From assembly GCA_016703965.1 (NCBI GenBank), contig JADJBB010000021.1, positions 2,097,344-2,161,343 on the forward strand: a stretch of 64,000 nucleotides of DNA, written 5' to 3'. Below are positions 44,244 to 51,862 of the stretch, piece by piece. This DNA comes from Acidobacteriota bacterium (GTDB lineage: Bacteria; Acidobacteriota; Blastocatellia; Pyrinomonadales; Pyrinomonadaceae). The notes beneath the pieces are model-generated. The model ran no database searches. It saw nothing but the letters and a program-made list of their open reading frames with translations, and was not told the DNA's origin. Within the stretch, counting starts at the first letter, position 1. Each line of letters opens with the position of its first letter. The position numbers were made by a program, and so were the translations under genes.

Positions 44244-44579
44244 ATGCCTACAGTATTTCCATATCAGCCAGACTGGGTGCGGCCCGCAGTCGCGACGAAG
44301 AGGATCTTTAGCTCCACTTCGGTCAGTGGTGCAACCAAAGCACGCACTAAAACCGAGACCAAGCGATCATTCGAATTGAAGTTCTCAGCAAGAGATAAGA
44401 CTGAATTCGACGCAGCCCTCGCCTTCCACGCCGCTCGATATCCATCGCCAACTTTCATCTACCGAGACGAAACAGTCTCACCCTCAGTGGACATAGAATG
44501 CCGCTTCACGTCAGACTTCAGCTATGTCGCGAATATGTACAACGATTACGACTACAGCTTTACCTGCATCGAGATCTAA
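44244..44579 (+). CDS. Minor tail-tip protein
   Basis: 111 residues, last prophage gene. The pattern (MPTVFPYQPDWV at the start, FELKFSARDKTEFDAALAFHAARY, FTSDFSYVANMYNDYDYSFTCIEI) fits small tail-tip proteins of siphophages. It ends 116 bases before the right prophage end. Confidence 0.6.
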   Translation: MPTVFPYQPDWVRPAVATKRIFSSTSVSGATKARTKTETKRSFELKFSARDKTEFDAALAFHAARYPSPTFIYRDETVSPSVDIECRFTSDFSYVANMYNDYDYSFTCIEI

Positions 44580-44623
44580 AAGTGTAGAATTTGGATTGTG
44601 AGCGATAAAAAGACGCGGAAAAG

Positions 44624-44640
44624 TTTTGATAGAATCAAAA
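44624..44640. promoter_or_regulatory. Perfect palindrome TTTTGAT-AGA-ATCAAAA near right end
   Basis: Mirror partner of the near-palindrome at 4747-4764. It lies 55 bases inside the right end. Confidence 0.5.
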
Positions 44641-44649
44641 TGAAATTCT

Positions 44650-44695
44650 GGAGTTTATCGTGTTAGAGCTAGCGCAAATATCGTGTTTGCTCGCA
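44650..44695 (-). repeat. Right prophage end with transposase-site repeats R1 and R2
   Basis: Read inward it starts TGCGAGCAAACACGATATT (R1). A second copy, TAACACGATAAACTCC (R2), follows with its GATA core 23 bases further in, the same step as at the left end. Outside it the S9 peptidase gene resumes with CTTGAGTCGAG. Confidence 0.82.
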
Positions 44696-46461
44696 CTTGA
44701 GTCGAGTTTTCCCCTGGTCAGGAACAACGGCGTTCCCTTCCAATTCGAAACATTGTTCAGCGGTGAAAGCTCATCAAGCTTTTTCATCAGGATTTCGTCT
44801 TTTGGATCGCCATATTCATTCTTTGCAAATTCATCGATCCAACTTTGCTGCAAATAATTCCTGATCGACACGAGCGGATATTCGGCGATGACGGCGCGGA
44901 TTCGGGAAGATTCCTTTAGCCCTGTCGCTAGAGCCACGAAGCCCCCGTAACTTTCGCCACGAATGATCACGTTATCCGCGTCGAGGTCCGGCTGCTTTTC
45001 GATCCAATCAAGAAGCGAGCTTATATCTCGAACGGCGTCCTCTCTTTTGGCGCCGTTATCAGCATCCATGAATTCATTTCCGAATCCTCTAGACCCTCGG
45101 ATATTAGTATGGATAATGGACAACCCTAGGTATGTCACAAACCGGACGTCGAGAGAACTAAAAGTGGGGCGATCAAGAACCTGAGGCCCACCGTGGATAA
45201 ACACAAGCACGGGACTCTTCTTTGCAACTTTCGTGGGTTTGACGATGTACCCAGAAATTTCTTTACTATCAAAAGACCTCCAACGTATTGTTTCGGGAGG
45301 TTTCACGGTGCCCGTCAAAACCTCAGGCAAATGGGAGTTCGTCCAAGTGGTTGTCTTCTTCGATCTGAGATCGAACGACTGTATCAATGCAGGTTGACTG
45401 ATATTTTCGATCGTGAATACGACCTCGGTTTCGGAAAGCCAGCGGGTATTCCAAACGACATAGGAGCCGGTCAGAAAGTTAGCAGCGGTCGGAATAACTT
45501 TTCGGTCTTTGATCTTTCCTATCCAAAGACTGTCAATTCCGTCTAAAGCTTCTTGCACCAATACTAATTTTCCATCCGGCGAAGGCTTTATGTCACCCAA
45601 GTGTCCACGGACATTCTGAAGACCGATGATTTCCTTCTTGCTGTTGCGTGGATCAATTGAAATCAAGCATCGATCACCCCCGCACTCCGGTGAATCTTCA
45701 GCTAAAAGGAGTGCCTTTCCGGCCACGAAAAAAGCCTTTGTCGCATTTCCTGATTCAGATAGTGGTGTGAGTTTGCCGCTGCTGATCGAATAATGAAAAA
45801 TGTGTTGATTGCTGGATGATTTCCAGTACTTAAGCAAGATGTTGCCTCGGTCGACGTCGATCACATTCCAAAGGCCTTTCAGGTCCAAAGAGAAGCACTT
45901 GCTCGCACTCAAATCGGTATGACAGAGTTTCGTTAACTTGGTCTCGTAATCGTTGAGGGTGTAATAGATGCTTTTTCCATCTCGTTCCCAGATAAACGAA
46001 TCAACTGAATCGTCTTTTCCACTAAAGCTCGATAACTTTCGAGCCTCAGATTTCCCGTCCCACAGAAAAAGAGCGTAATTATCCTGGTCCTCCTTGTCGT
46101 TGTTAAAAGCAACGACTGAAGAAATCGGACTCACTCGGAGCGTACTTGGCACCCGACCGTCAAGCACCAAGGTTGGCTTGCCCAATGGCGACTCTAAGGA
46201 ATAGATGGCATTCTTTTCATCGGTGACAAACAGTTTTCGCGCCGTTCGATCCACGTCCCATATCAAATTATTTTTTATTGCAGATGGTTCGAAGAATAGA
46301 TGCTTAACATCGTCATTCTTAATGCGCGGCACGCCGTCCAGCTTAAAGCTAGTTGGCACCGGTAGATCTTCAGATTGTTGAGCCCGCACCGTTACAACCA
46401 AACAAAAAAGGATGACCGCAAAAGTCTGAAACCTTAATAAATTGTTGTATATTCCTTTCAT
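44696..46461 (-). pseudogene. S9 (prolyl-oligopeptidase-type) serine peptidase, N-terminal part, cut by prophage
   Basis: This part encodes a signal peptide (LRFQTFAVILFCLVVTVRAQQ), a beta-propeller region of about 350 residues, and most of the alpha/beta-hydrolase domain: PVLVFIHGGPQ, the nucleophile Ser in IRGESYGGF (near residue 505) and the Asp in TRGKLDS. Right after Asp the frame runs into phage sequence and ends ISF at 44635-44637. The last 53 codons and the catalytic His lie at 4499-4661. It starts at 46461 with an ATGA overlap to the zinc-finger gene. The product made now would lack His and cannot be active. Native length 641 residues. Confidence 0.93.
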
Positions 46462-47375
46462 TTTGTTGAAACGCATCGCAATTCAAAAGACCCTCGTTTT
46501 CTTTCAATCTCTCCAGACTTTAATGAGCCGTCCGAGTTTTTGCCTAAACTGAGAACTTGGGGTGGACCAACGATCTTCTTACCGTTCTTCATCATGATGA
46601 TTAGTTTCCAGCGATAGGATTTAGACGGCTCGAACCTCAGGTTTGAGCGGTAATTGGTTTGAGACTTCGATTCGAATTGGTCGATTAGATTCTCATCGAG
46701 GTCCGAGATGTAAATGGCATACGACTGCGCTCCTTTCACAGCGTTCCATTTGAGAAAGACCTCTTTTCCGTCGGAGTTCGATTCAAGGTTGATCGTGGCC
46801 CCGCCCGAGCATGGATTCTCGTTACCCCGAGTTTCCGCATTCTGGACTCTTAACTCTCGTGCATCTACACTACTGCCGTTCCATCGATCATTCTTTTTGG
46901 AAGACCGCTTGTAAACCGAATTATTATCGGGCTGAATCCCACTCTTTGTCGGTAATTGTTCTTTCTCTATGAGAGGTGTCGGAGCCGTAGCCGTTGTTTC
47001 GACGACTGGATTCAGTTCACCCCCGGCTGCATAGTCTTCGTTTTTCGCAACTGTAGTATCGAGCGTGCTGAACCTGTGAACACCAACGAAATAAATTCCC
47101 GCTACGAGTAGAACTGCGAATCCCACATATACGGCGGCTCTTGTAAAGGACAAGATCGGAAAGTCGAAAAATCGACGTTTAGGCTCAGATCCATAAGGCT
47201 GGACGGCATCGGCATCGAGAAAGCAGTTTCGAAACTCTTGCGGCGTTACTGATGGTAATTTTGCTCGACATTCTTTGCAGACGAGAAGATGTCGGCCGAT
47301 CTCAAGCGATCGTGATGAAAAACTGTCTTCACGAAAGACCGCGACTTCAGCAGCTGATAAGTGATCTTGATTCAT
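46458..47375 (-). CDS. Zinc-finger membrane protein (anti-sigma-like) with periplasmic domain
   Basis: 305 residues. The N-terminal cytoplasmic part carries GRHLLVCKECRAKLP, the HxxxCxxC zinc motif of anti-sigma factors. One membrane helix follows (AAVYVGFAVLLVAGIYFVGV), then a linker and a C-terminal beta domain (VFLKWNAVKGAQSYAIYISDLDEN, YRWKLIIMM), like a fibronectin-type fold facing the periplasm. The ATG directly follows the sigma-factor stop, and its own stop overlaps the S9 start. It should hold the sigma factor and release it when the outside domain is altered, perhaps by a protease of the same operon. Confidence 0.78.
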   Translation of the reverse strand: MNQDHLSAAEVAVFREDSFSSRSLEIGRHLLVCKECRAKLPSVTPQEFRNCFLDADAVQPYGSEPKRRFFDFPILSFTRAAVYVGFAVLLVAGIYFVGVHRFSTLDTTVAKNEDYAAGGELNPVVETTATAPTPLIEKEQLPTKSGIQPDNNSVYKRSSKKNDRWNGSSVDARELRVQNAETRGNENPCSGGATINLESNSDGKEVFLKWNAVKGAQSYAIYISDLDENLIDQFESKSQTNYRSNLRFEPSKSYRWKLIIMMKNGKKIVGPPQVLSLGKNSDGSLKSGEIERKRGSFELRCVSTK

Positions 47376-48071
47376 TTACTTCATCAACTCCTTTAGTCTC
47401 TTGCGGGCATCGCATCTCGCCTTCTTGATTGCACCCGCGGTAGTTTCTCTTTGTCTCTTACTGGGGTCTAGGTTTACTATCTCAGCAATTTCAGGGTCTG
47501 TGAGAGGCATTCTTGCTGAAATAGATTCCCAAGATTCCCTCGTCAACCCGAGTGTTCCTAACAATTCATCCTCCTCGATTCCAAACTGGAAAAGATGAAG
47601 TACAAGATCTATTGAACTGAAAAGAAGTGCCTGCCTTTGATGCAGACTTAGCTTGCAAATACCTTGCCACGCAATTTCGACAAGCTGAAAGGTTTCTGCT
47701 GAGGATGAGGTTTGCGAGCCTTCATTCACCTCGACGTCATCAATTGAAACTTCGACGTGTCTTCCGCGATTTGATAGATTTCGATTTACTTCGTTATGGG
47801 TAGTACGCGCAGTGAAGGACAACCAATCGTCCTCAGCCATTCGAGCACTCTTATCCGCGAACTTAGTGCGCCACTTCCAGAGCCTCAATACAATTTCTTG
47901 CGAAATATCGGGTACGTCATCAATAGGCACGGATCTACGCCCAGCGATCACTTTTCGAATTAATTTTAATGATTCGGCGACGAAGCCCTCTCGATCGTGT
48001 GCATCGCCAGGTCCGCCCGTGGGTGGGGATCCTGGTGATGTCTGCAACTTGGAAACGATCGAGTTAGCCAA
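47376..48071 (-). CDS. ECF-like RNA polymerase sigma factor
   Basis: 231 residues. Region 2 (DVPDISQEIVLRLWKWRTKF, AEDDWLSFTARTTHNEVNRNL) and a region-4-like helix-turn-helix with an additional insert (LSLHQRQALLFSS, then DPEIAEIVNLDPSKRQRETTAGAIKKARCDARKRLKELMK) are visible. It is the first gene of the five-gene operon that ends in the CHAT protease. The zinc-finger membrane protein starts one base after its stop. It likely activates its own operon. Confidence 0.82.
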   Translation of the reverse strand: MANSIVSKLQTSPGSPPTGGPGDAHDREGFVAESLKLIRKVIAGRRSVPIDDVPDISQEIVLRLWKWRTKFADKSARMAEDDWLSFTARTTHNEVNRNLSNRGRHVEVSIDDVEVNEGSQTSSSAETFQLVEIAWQGICKLSLHQRQALLFSSIDLVLHLFQFGIEEDELLGTLGLTRESWESISARMPLTDPEIAEIVNLDPSKRQRETTAGAIKKARCDARKRLKELMK

Positions 48072-48642
48072 AATTGTTTTCTAATCGCCCAGGTTCGTTA
48101 CAAAAAATCACAATGGCATGTAACCAATGACCATTTTTACGGTTTGTAGTAGTACGACCTTTTTATAGGAGAGACGGCTTTTCAAAGATTCGAAAAGATT
48201 ATCCTCTTTCCAATCAGGCAATTAGCTCCTGTTTTTCTTTAATGATAAATGTTATACACCCTGCAAAGTGGGAATGTAAACAAAAATTTATCTGGCAAAG
48301 CCTGATATCTCATCTGTGCTTGCTAGGTAGAGTTGAATAGGCAAGATGCGTACCGTAACAGAAGCCGTTAGGAAAGTCCGCAAAAAATGAACGGATCGCG
48401 AGGGTAAACTCGTGTCGGAGTTACCCGTTTTGATTGTGAGAGAATATTCGATCTTTCGACCTATTACGGCTTTGGCTGGTCAAGAATGGTAGAAAATTAA
48501 CCCGCTGCTCGGGCTTATCGGAGTGAAAATGTTCCAAACTGGATTGTTTTTGCACCAGTGGATTAAATTTGCGAGGCAGTTAAATGATTGGAGAAGAGCG
48601 GGACATTTTTTTGAGACAGTTTACGGGATTTCCCGATGTAGC
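48072..48642. other. 570-base gap upstream of the sigma-factor operon
   Basis: No convincing gene. It must hold the promoter of the sigma-factor operon and the end of the GIY-YIG operon. AT-rich tracts occur at 48230-48290. An imperfect stem (48402-48426) is listed separately. A short plus-strand frame at 48523 has no family features. Confidence 0.6.
48402..48426 (-). terminator. Possible terminator of the GIY-YIG operon
   Basis: GGGTAAACTC and GAGTTACCC pair with one bulged base around a 6-base loop. On the minus strand a run of six T follows 14 bases later, so it is weak. Confidence 0.4.
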
Positions 48643-49818
48643 TCACACGCGGACAAGCTGAGCACTTTCCGAGTCGTATCGAAAATTTCCAATACTACCT
48701 TCTGTGATTTTCTCGATCGCTTCCTCAATGATTGAGAGCGGAAGCAGGTACCACTCTCTCGATTCTACCTCCACGCCAAAACGATCCTTCAATTTCAGGT
48801 CTAAACGTGCACCAGAAAAGAACTTGTGAATCAGAGCTTCGAGGCGCTTCGCATTTATGTTTGCGAGTTTAAAAGTTGCTACCACTTCAACATCGGCCAG
48901 AAGATACGTCGAGTCGTTCTTTGCGTTCGCGATACGACTTTTCACGTCTCCTCCGGTCACACCGATCTTGTGCACGACGGAACGATGTACCACGATAAAG
49001 GGATGGTCCGACTGACTTCTGAGTACGTAAATAAAACCTGTTGCAAAATCTCCAACTTCTTCGATTCCCGCGAATAGAGGTCCGAGGCTGGGTTCAATGA
49101 TGCGACGGCTTGCTTTGTCTCGATTTAGGGCTCGCATCAGCGAACGTCCGAGGAGGTCGCTCTCGGTGCCGTTGGCGTAAATCACCCTTAATCTCCTATC
49201 CTCGCGGTCGAAGTTACTAATAAAAGTTTCGCCCGCCTCGGCAACCAAGGCCGTCTGGCCGTCCACTATGAACAGGTCACCTTTCCGGATCTCCGCATCG
49301 TCTTTGTATTTCAAAGTCTGTCGGATACCCATATCAAGGTCCACCTGAACCTGCTTGAAGATGGGGGCAAATTCGGCAAAATCTTCGCAGCGGTTCCGTC
49401 GTGCGATTTCTTCCGCCGCTTTGATTTCTTCGCGTGACCGAACATGAACTAATCGCGTTAGTTCGTCCTGCTCTTCCGCATTACTACCTAAAGCGGAAAG
49501 CAGTTCGTCGTCCGTAGGTTCCTGGCGGAAACCGGTATCGGCTTCGTCTCCAAGCAATCCTCGCGAGTCAAGACCTTTCAGGATCTCGCGACAATCTGGC
49601 GATTGGCGGATTCGATCAAGCCTTACAGCATAGAGACGCTCGAAGATGTCTCTGTCATCGCCGTGCTCGGGCAGCCGTCCATGTTCATCCACAAAGCGTT
49701 CGATTTCCTCGAAACCCGCGATCACGCGCTGCTCCGCCGCGGAATGCCCGACAGTTTTCGCCGGTTTTGCAAACTCGTCTAGCTCGGACCTTAGCTCATC
49801 GAGATCGATCTCACTCAT
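48643..49818 (-). CDS. GIY-YIG nuclease-domain protein of the restriction-like operon
   Basis: 391 residues from the ATG at 49818, which overlaps the helicase stop by 8 bases. Helical N-terminal part, a small beta domain (RKGDLFIVDGQTALVAEAG), then a GIY-YIG-type nuclease: GFIYVLRS, VHKIGVTGGDVKSRI and a late helix with Glu (LEALIHKFF), as in the T5orf172 branch. It is the last gene of a three-gene operon with a helicase and a DNA methyltransferase, so it is the candidate cutting subunit. Confidence 0.78.
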   Translation of the reverse strand: MSEIDLDELRSELDEFAKPAKTVGHSAAEQRVIAGFEEIERFVDEHGRLPEHGDDRDIFERLYAVRLDRIRQSPDCREILKGLDSRGLLGDEADTGFRQEPTDDELLSALGSNAEEQDELTRLVHVRSREEIKAAEEIARRNRCEDFAEFAPIFKQVQVDLDMGIRQTLKYKDDAEIRKGDLFIVDGQTALVAEAGETFISNFDREDRRLRVIYANGTESDLLGRSLMRALNRDKASRRIIEPSLGPLFAGIEEVGDFATGFIYVLRSQSDHPFIVVHRSVVHKIGVTGGDVKSRIANAKNDSTYLLADVEVVATFKLANINAKRLEALIHKFFSGARLDLKLKDRFGVEVESREWYLLPLSIIEEAIEKITEGSIGNFRYDSESAQLVRV

Positions 49819-51862
49819 AACGGCCCTCATCCTTGAACACAACGAATGCAGCTGCCCCTTCCGCCATACGTCTTTCCCATGCGTCTTGAGCAGTGGATGA
49901 CGGGAGGCGTCCGCGCTCGTTCTTGAACTTTACCGCCCGCACTGCGAGTTCGCGAGCTTCTTCCGGCGTCAGTTTTGTCTGCTTTCTCATGATAACGTCA
50001 GACACCTGTTTCAGACGCTCTTCGGTCATCGATTTGGAAAGAATCGCGTAAGCCTCGCCAAATGGATTGATGCTGTCGATCAGATCAATATCCAGCTCCG
50101 TTACCGACATGGCATACCGTCGTACGCCGTCAATCAACGAAGTGTTCTGCGAGTCCGCTCCACCTCCGCCGACTAGAGTTTCCTTTGCTTTCTGTACGAT
50201 ATTTAGCGCGGCGATGGCATGTTGGCGGACTGCCTCCCAATATTCCTCGTCCAGATTGGGAAATTTCTCCTTTACGATTTTCCCCATGCGAACTTGCGTC
50301 AATTCCTGGGGAACGAGTTCGCCATCGAACAGTCCGCTCTCTATCGTTCGTTTGTCCTGAACGAAAGCGGTGATCAACTCGTTCAAGTCCTGTGTGCATA
50401 TCCGCTCGGCCTCCGGACTTTTTGGTTCTGCCAGCCCTTTGATCTCCAGTTGGATTAGCCCTCTTTCAGCATCGACTCCAACGTTGCACTTATTTGGATC
50501 ATACCCGTCCGAACCGTAATCAAGGCCTGGCGTAGGTTGACTGTTTGGATACTTTGGCTTGAACTCGAAACGTGGGCTTAGCACTTGCTCCATCAACAAA
50601 CTTGCAGCGATGGCCTTTAGCGTGTCGTTAACCGCCTCTGTAACCGCAAGCTCGGTGGCATCCGGTTCCGCAATTAGGTTCGTAAAGCGGGTGCGAGTCT
50701 TTCCGGGAGCATCTCGTGTGGCTCGACCGATAATTTGAACGATTTCTGTAAGACTAGAGCGATAACCGACGGTCAGAGCGTGTTCGCACCAGATCCAGTC
50801 GAAGCCCTCCTTGGCCATCCCGAACGCGATGATGACGTCTACGTGGTCGCGGTTGTTCTTTTCCGCAGGATCTTTAAGTGCCCCGATAACCTTATCTCGC
50901 TTGGCCGGATCGTCATCTACCAGGTCAGCGATCTTGAGGATAGTTCCATCGGCGCTCTTAACTAGTTGAAAGCCGGTTTTTGGATCGGTGCCCTGCCACT
51001 CGCCGAGTTCTTCTATGATGTGCTCTACCTCGCGAATCTTGTCCTTTGTGCTTTCCTTGGAATTGACGTTGGGGATGTGCAGAATCGTCTTCTCGTTGGG
51101 ATTCAGCACATTCGGGATTTCGTCAGTATAAGGGCCGGTGTAAAAGAAGTAGCCGAGGTCAAGCTGCTTCAGATATTGATAACCGTTGAGCTGCTCGTAG
51201 TAGGTATAGGTTACCGTGTCGAACCGCGACTCGTCGTCCGGGTGCAACACAGCCTCTGCATCGCCGCGAAAATAGGAGCCGGTCATAGCTACGATATGAG
51301 TTTTGTCGCGGGACATCAGCTCTCGAACGTGTTCACCAAGCTTGTTGCCGGGGTTAGCCGAAATATGGTGAAACTCATCCACGGCGATAAGGCGATCGTC
51401 GAATGATTCCGCTCCGAACTTATCCATGGCGAAACGGAAAGTTGCATGAGTGCATACAAGCGTCTTGTCGTCGCTTTCCAGAAATTTCTTCACCGCATCA
51501 ACTTTGCCGTTGGTGTCGGCACCAGGAGCGTCACACAGATTCCATCTCGGTTCGACCTTCCAATCTGCCCAAAAGCCAAACTCGGTCAATGGCTCATTCT
51601 GAAAGCTCGCCCCGATGGACCGTTCCGGCACCACAATGATCGCTTGCTTGAGCTTTTGGTTTGCCAGCTTATCTAGTGCGATAAACATCAATGCGCGGCT
51701 CTTGCCCGAGGCCGGTGGAGATTTAATAAGCAGATATTGCTCTCCGCGTTTCTGATACGCACGCTCCTGCATTGGACGCATTCCGAGTGAATTTGAACTC
51801 GTGGATCTGCCGTCCTGCGCGTATGTGACGGAAATTGACGGAATGGGAACTGATTTACTCAT
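49811..51862 (-). CDS. Superfamily 2 DEAD/DEAH-type helicase of the restriction-like operon
   Basis: 683 residues. Motif I is IKSPPASGKSRA, motif II VDEFHH (DExH type), motif III MTGSYF, and motif VI IIGRATRDAPGK. A C-terminal helical part carries no other known domain. It resembles type I/III restriction translocases. ATGA overlap with the methyltransferase stop and an 8-base overlap with the nuclease start. Confidence 0.88.
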   Translation of the reverse strand: MSKSVPIPSISVTYAQDGRSTSSNSLGMRPMQERAYQKRGEQYLLIKSPPASGKSRALMFIALDKLANQKLKQAIIVVPERSIGASFQNEPLTEFGFWADWKVEPRWNLCDAPGADTNGKVDAVKKFLESDDKTLVCTHATFRFAMDKFGAESFDDRLIAVDEFHHISANPGNKLGEHVRELMSRDKTHIVAMTGSYFRGDAEAVLHPDDESRFDTVTYTYYEQLNGYQYLKQLDLGYFFYTGPYTDEIPNVLNPNEKTILHIPNVNSKESTKDKIREVEHIIEELGEWQGTDPKTGFQLVKSADGTILKIADLVDDDPAKRDKVIGALKDPAEKNNRDHVDVIIAFGMAKEGFDWIWCEHALTVGYRSSLTEIVQIIGRATRDAPGKTRTRFTNLIAEPDATELAVTEAVNDTLKAIAASLLMEQVLSPRFEFKPKYPNSQPTPGLDYGSDGYDPNKCNVGVDAERGLIQLEIKGLAEPKSPEAERICTQDLNELITAFVQDKRTIESGLFDGELVPQELTQVRMGKIVKEKFPNLDEEYWEAVRQHAIAALNIVQKAKETLVGGGGADSQNTSLIDGVRRYAMSVTELDIDLIDSINPFGEAYAILSKSMTEERLKQVSDVIMRKQTKLTPEEARELAVRAVKFKNERGRLPSSTAQDAWERRMAEGAAAFVVFKDEGRYE

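Larger units (their letters stand above)
4662..44695. mobile_element. Complete Mu-like transposable prophage, 40.0 kb
   Basis: Both ends start 5'-TG when read inward and carry two matching end repeats at the same spacing. It contains a DDE transposase, MuB-like ATPase, GemA-like protein, Gam, repressor, lysis genes, terminase, SPP1-type portal, Mu F/SPP1 gp7-type head protein, scaffold, capsid, an about 1100-residue tape measure and long-tail genes. It splits a host S9 peptidase gene and is flanked by CTT on each side. Early genes read left from 16.6 kb and late genes read right from 18.7 kb. The long tape measure and lack of sheath genes suggest a siphovirus tail, like the B3/D3112 group rather than Mu itself. 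All core modules are present, so it may be active apart from the frameshifts noted gene by gene. Confidence 0.95.

Noticed and set aside
4661..44701. 5-base target duplication TTGAG (4661-4665 and 44697-44701)
   Set aside because: It is a perfect match and fits Mu habit, but it would leave the S9 gene out of frame and give phage ends without TG...CA. The ends set at 4662 and 44695 restore the frame and align the end repeats, leaving CTT as duplication. Not fully excluded.
48523..48735. 70-codon plus-strand frame before the GIY-YIG gene
   Set aside because: No ribosome site and no family features; its second half is antisense to the nuclease gene.
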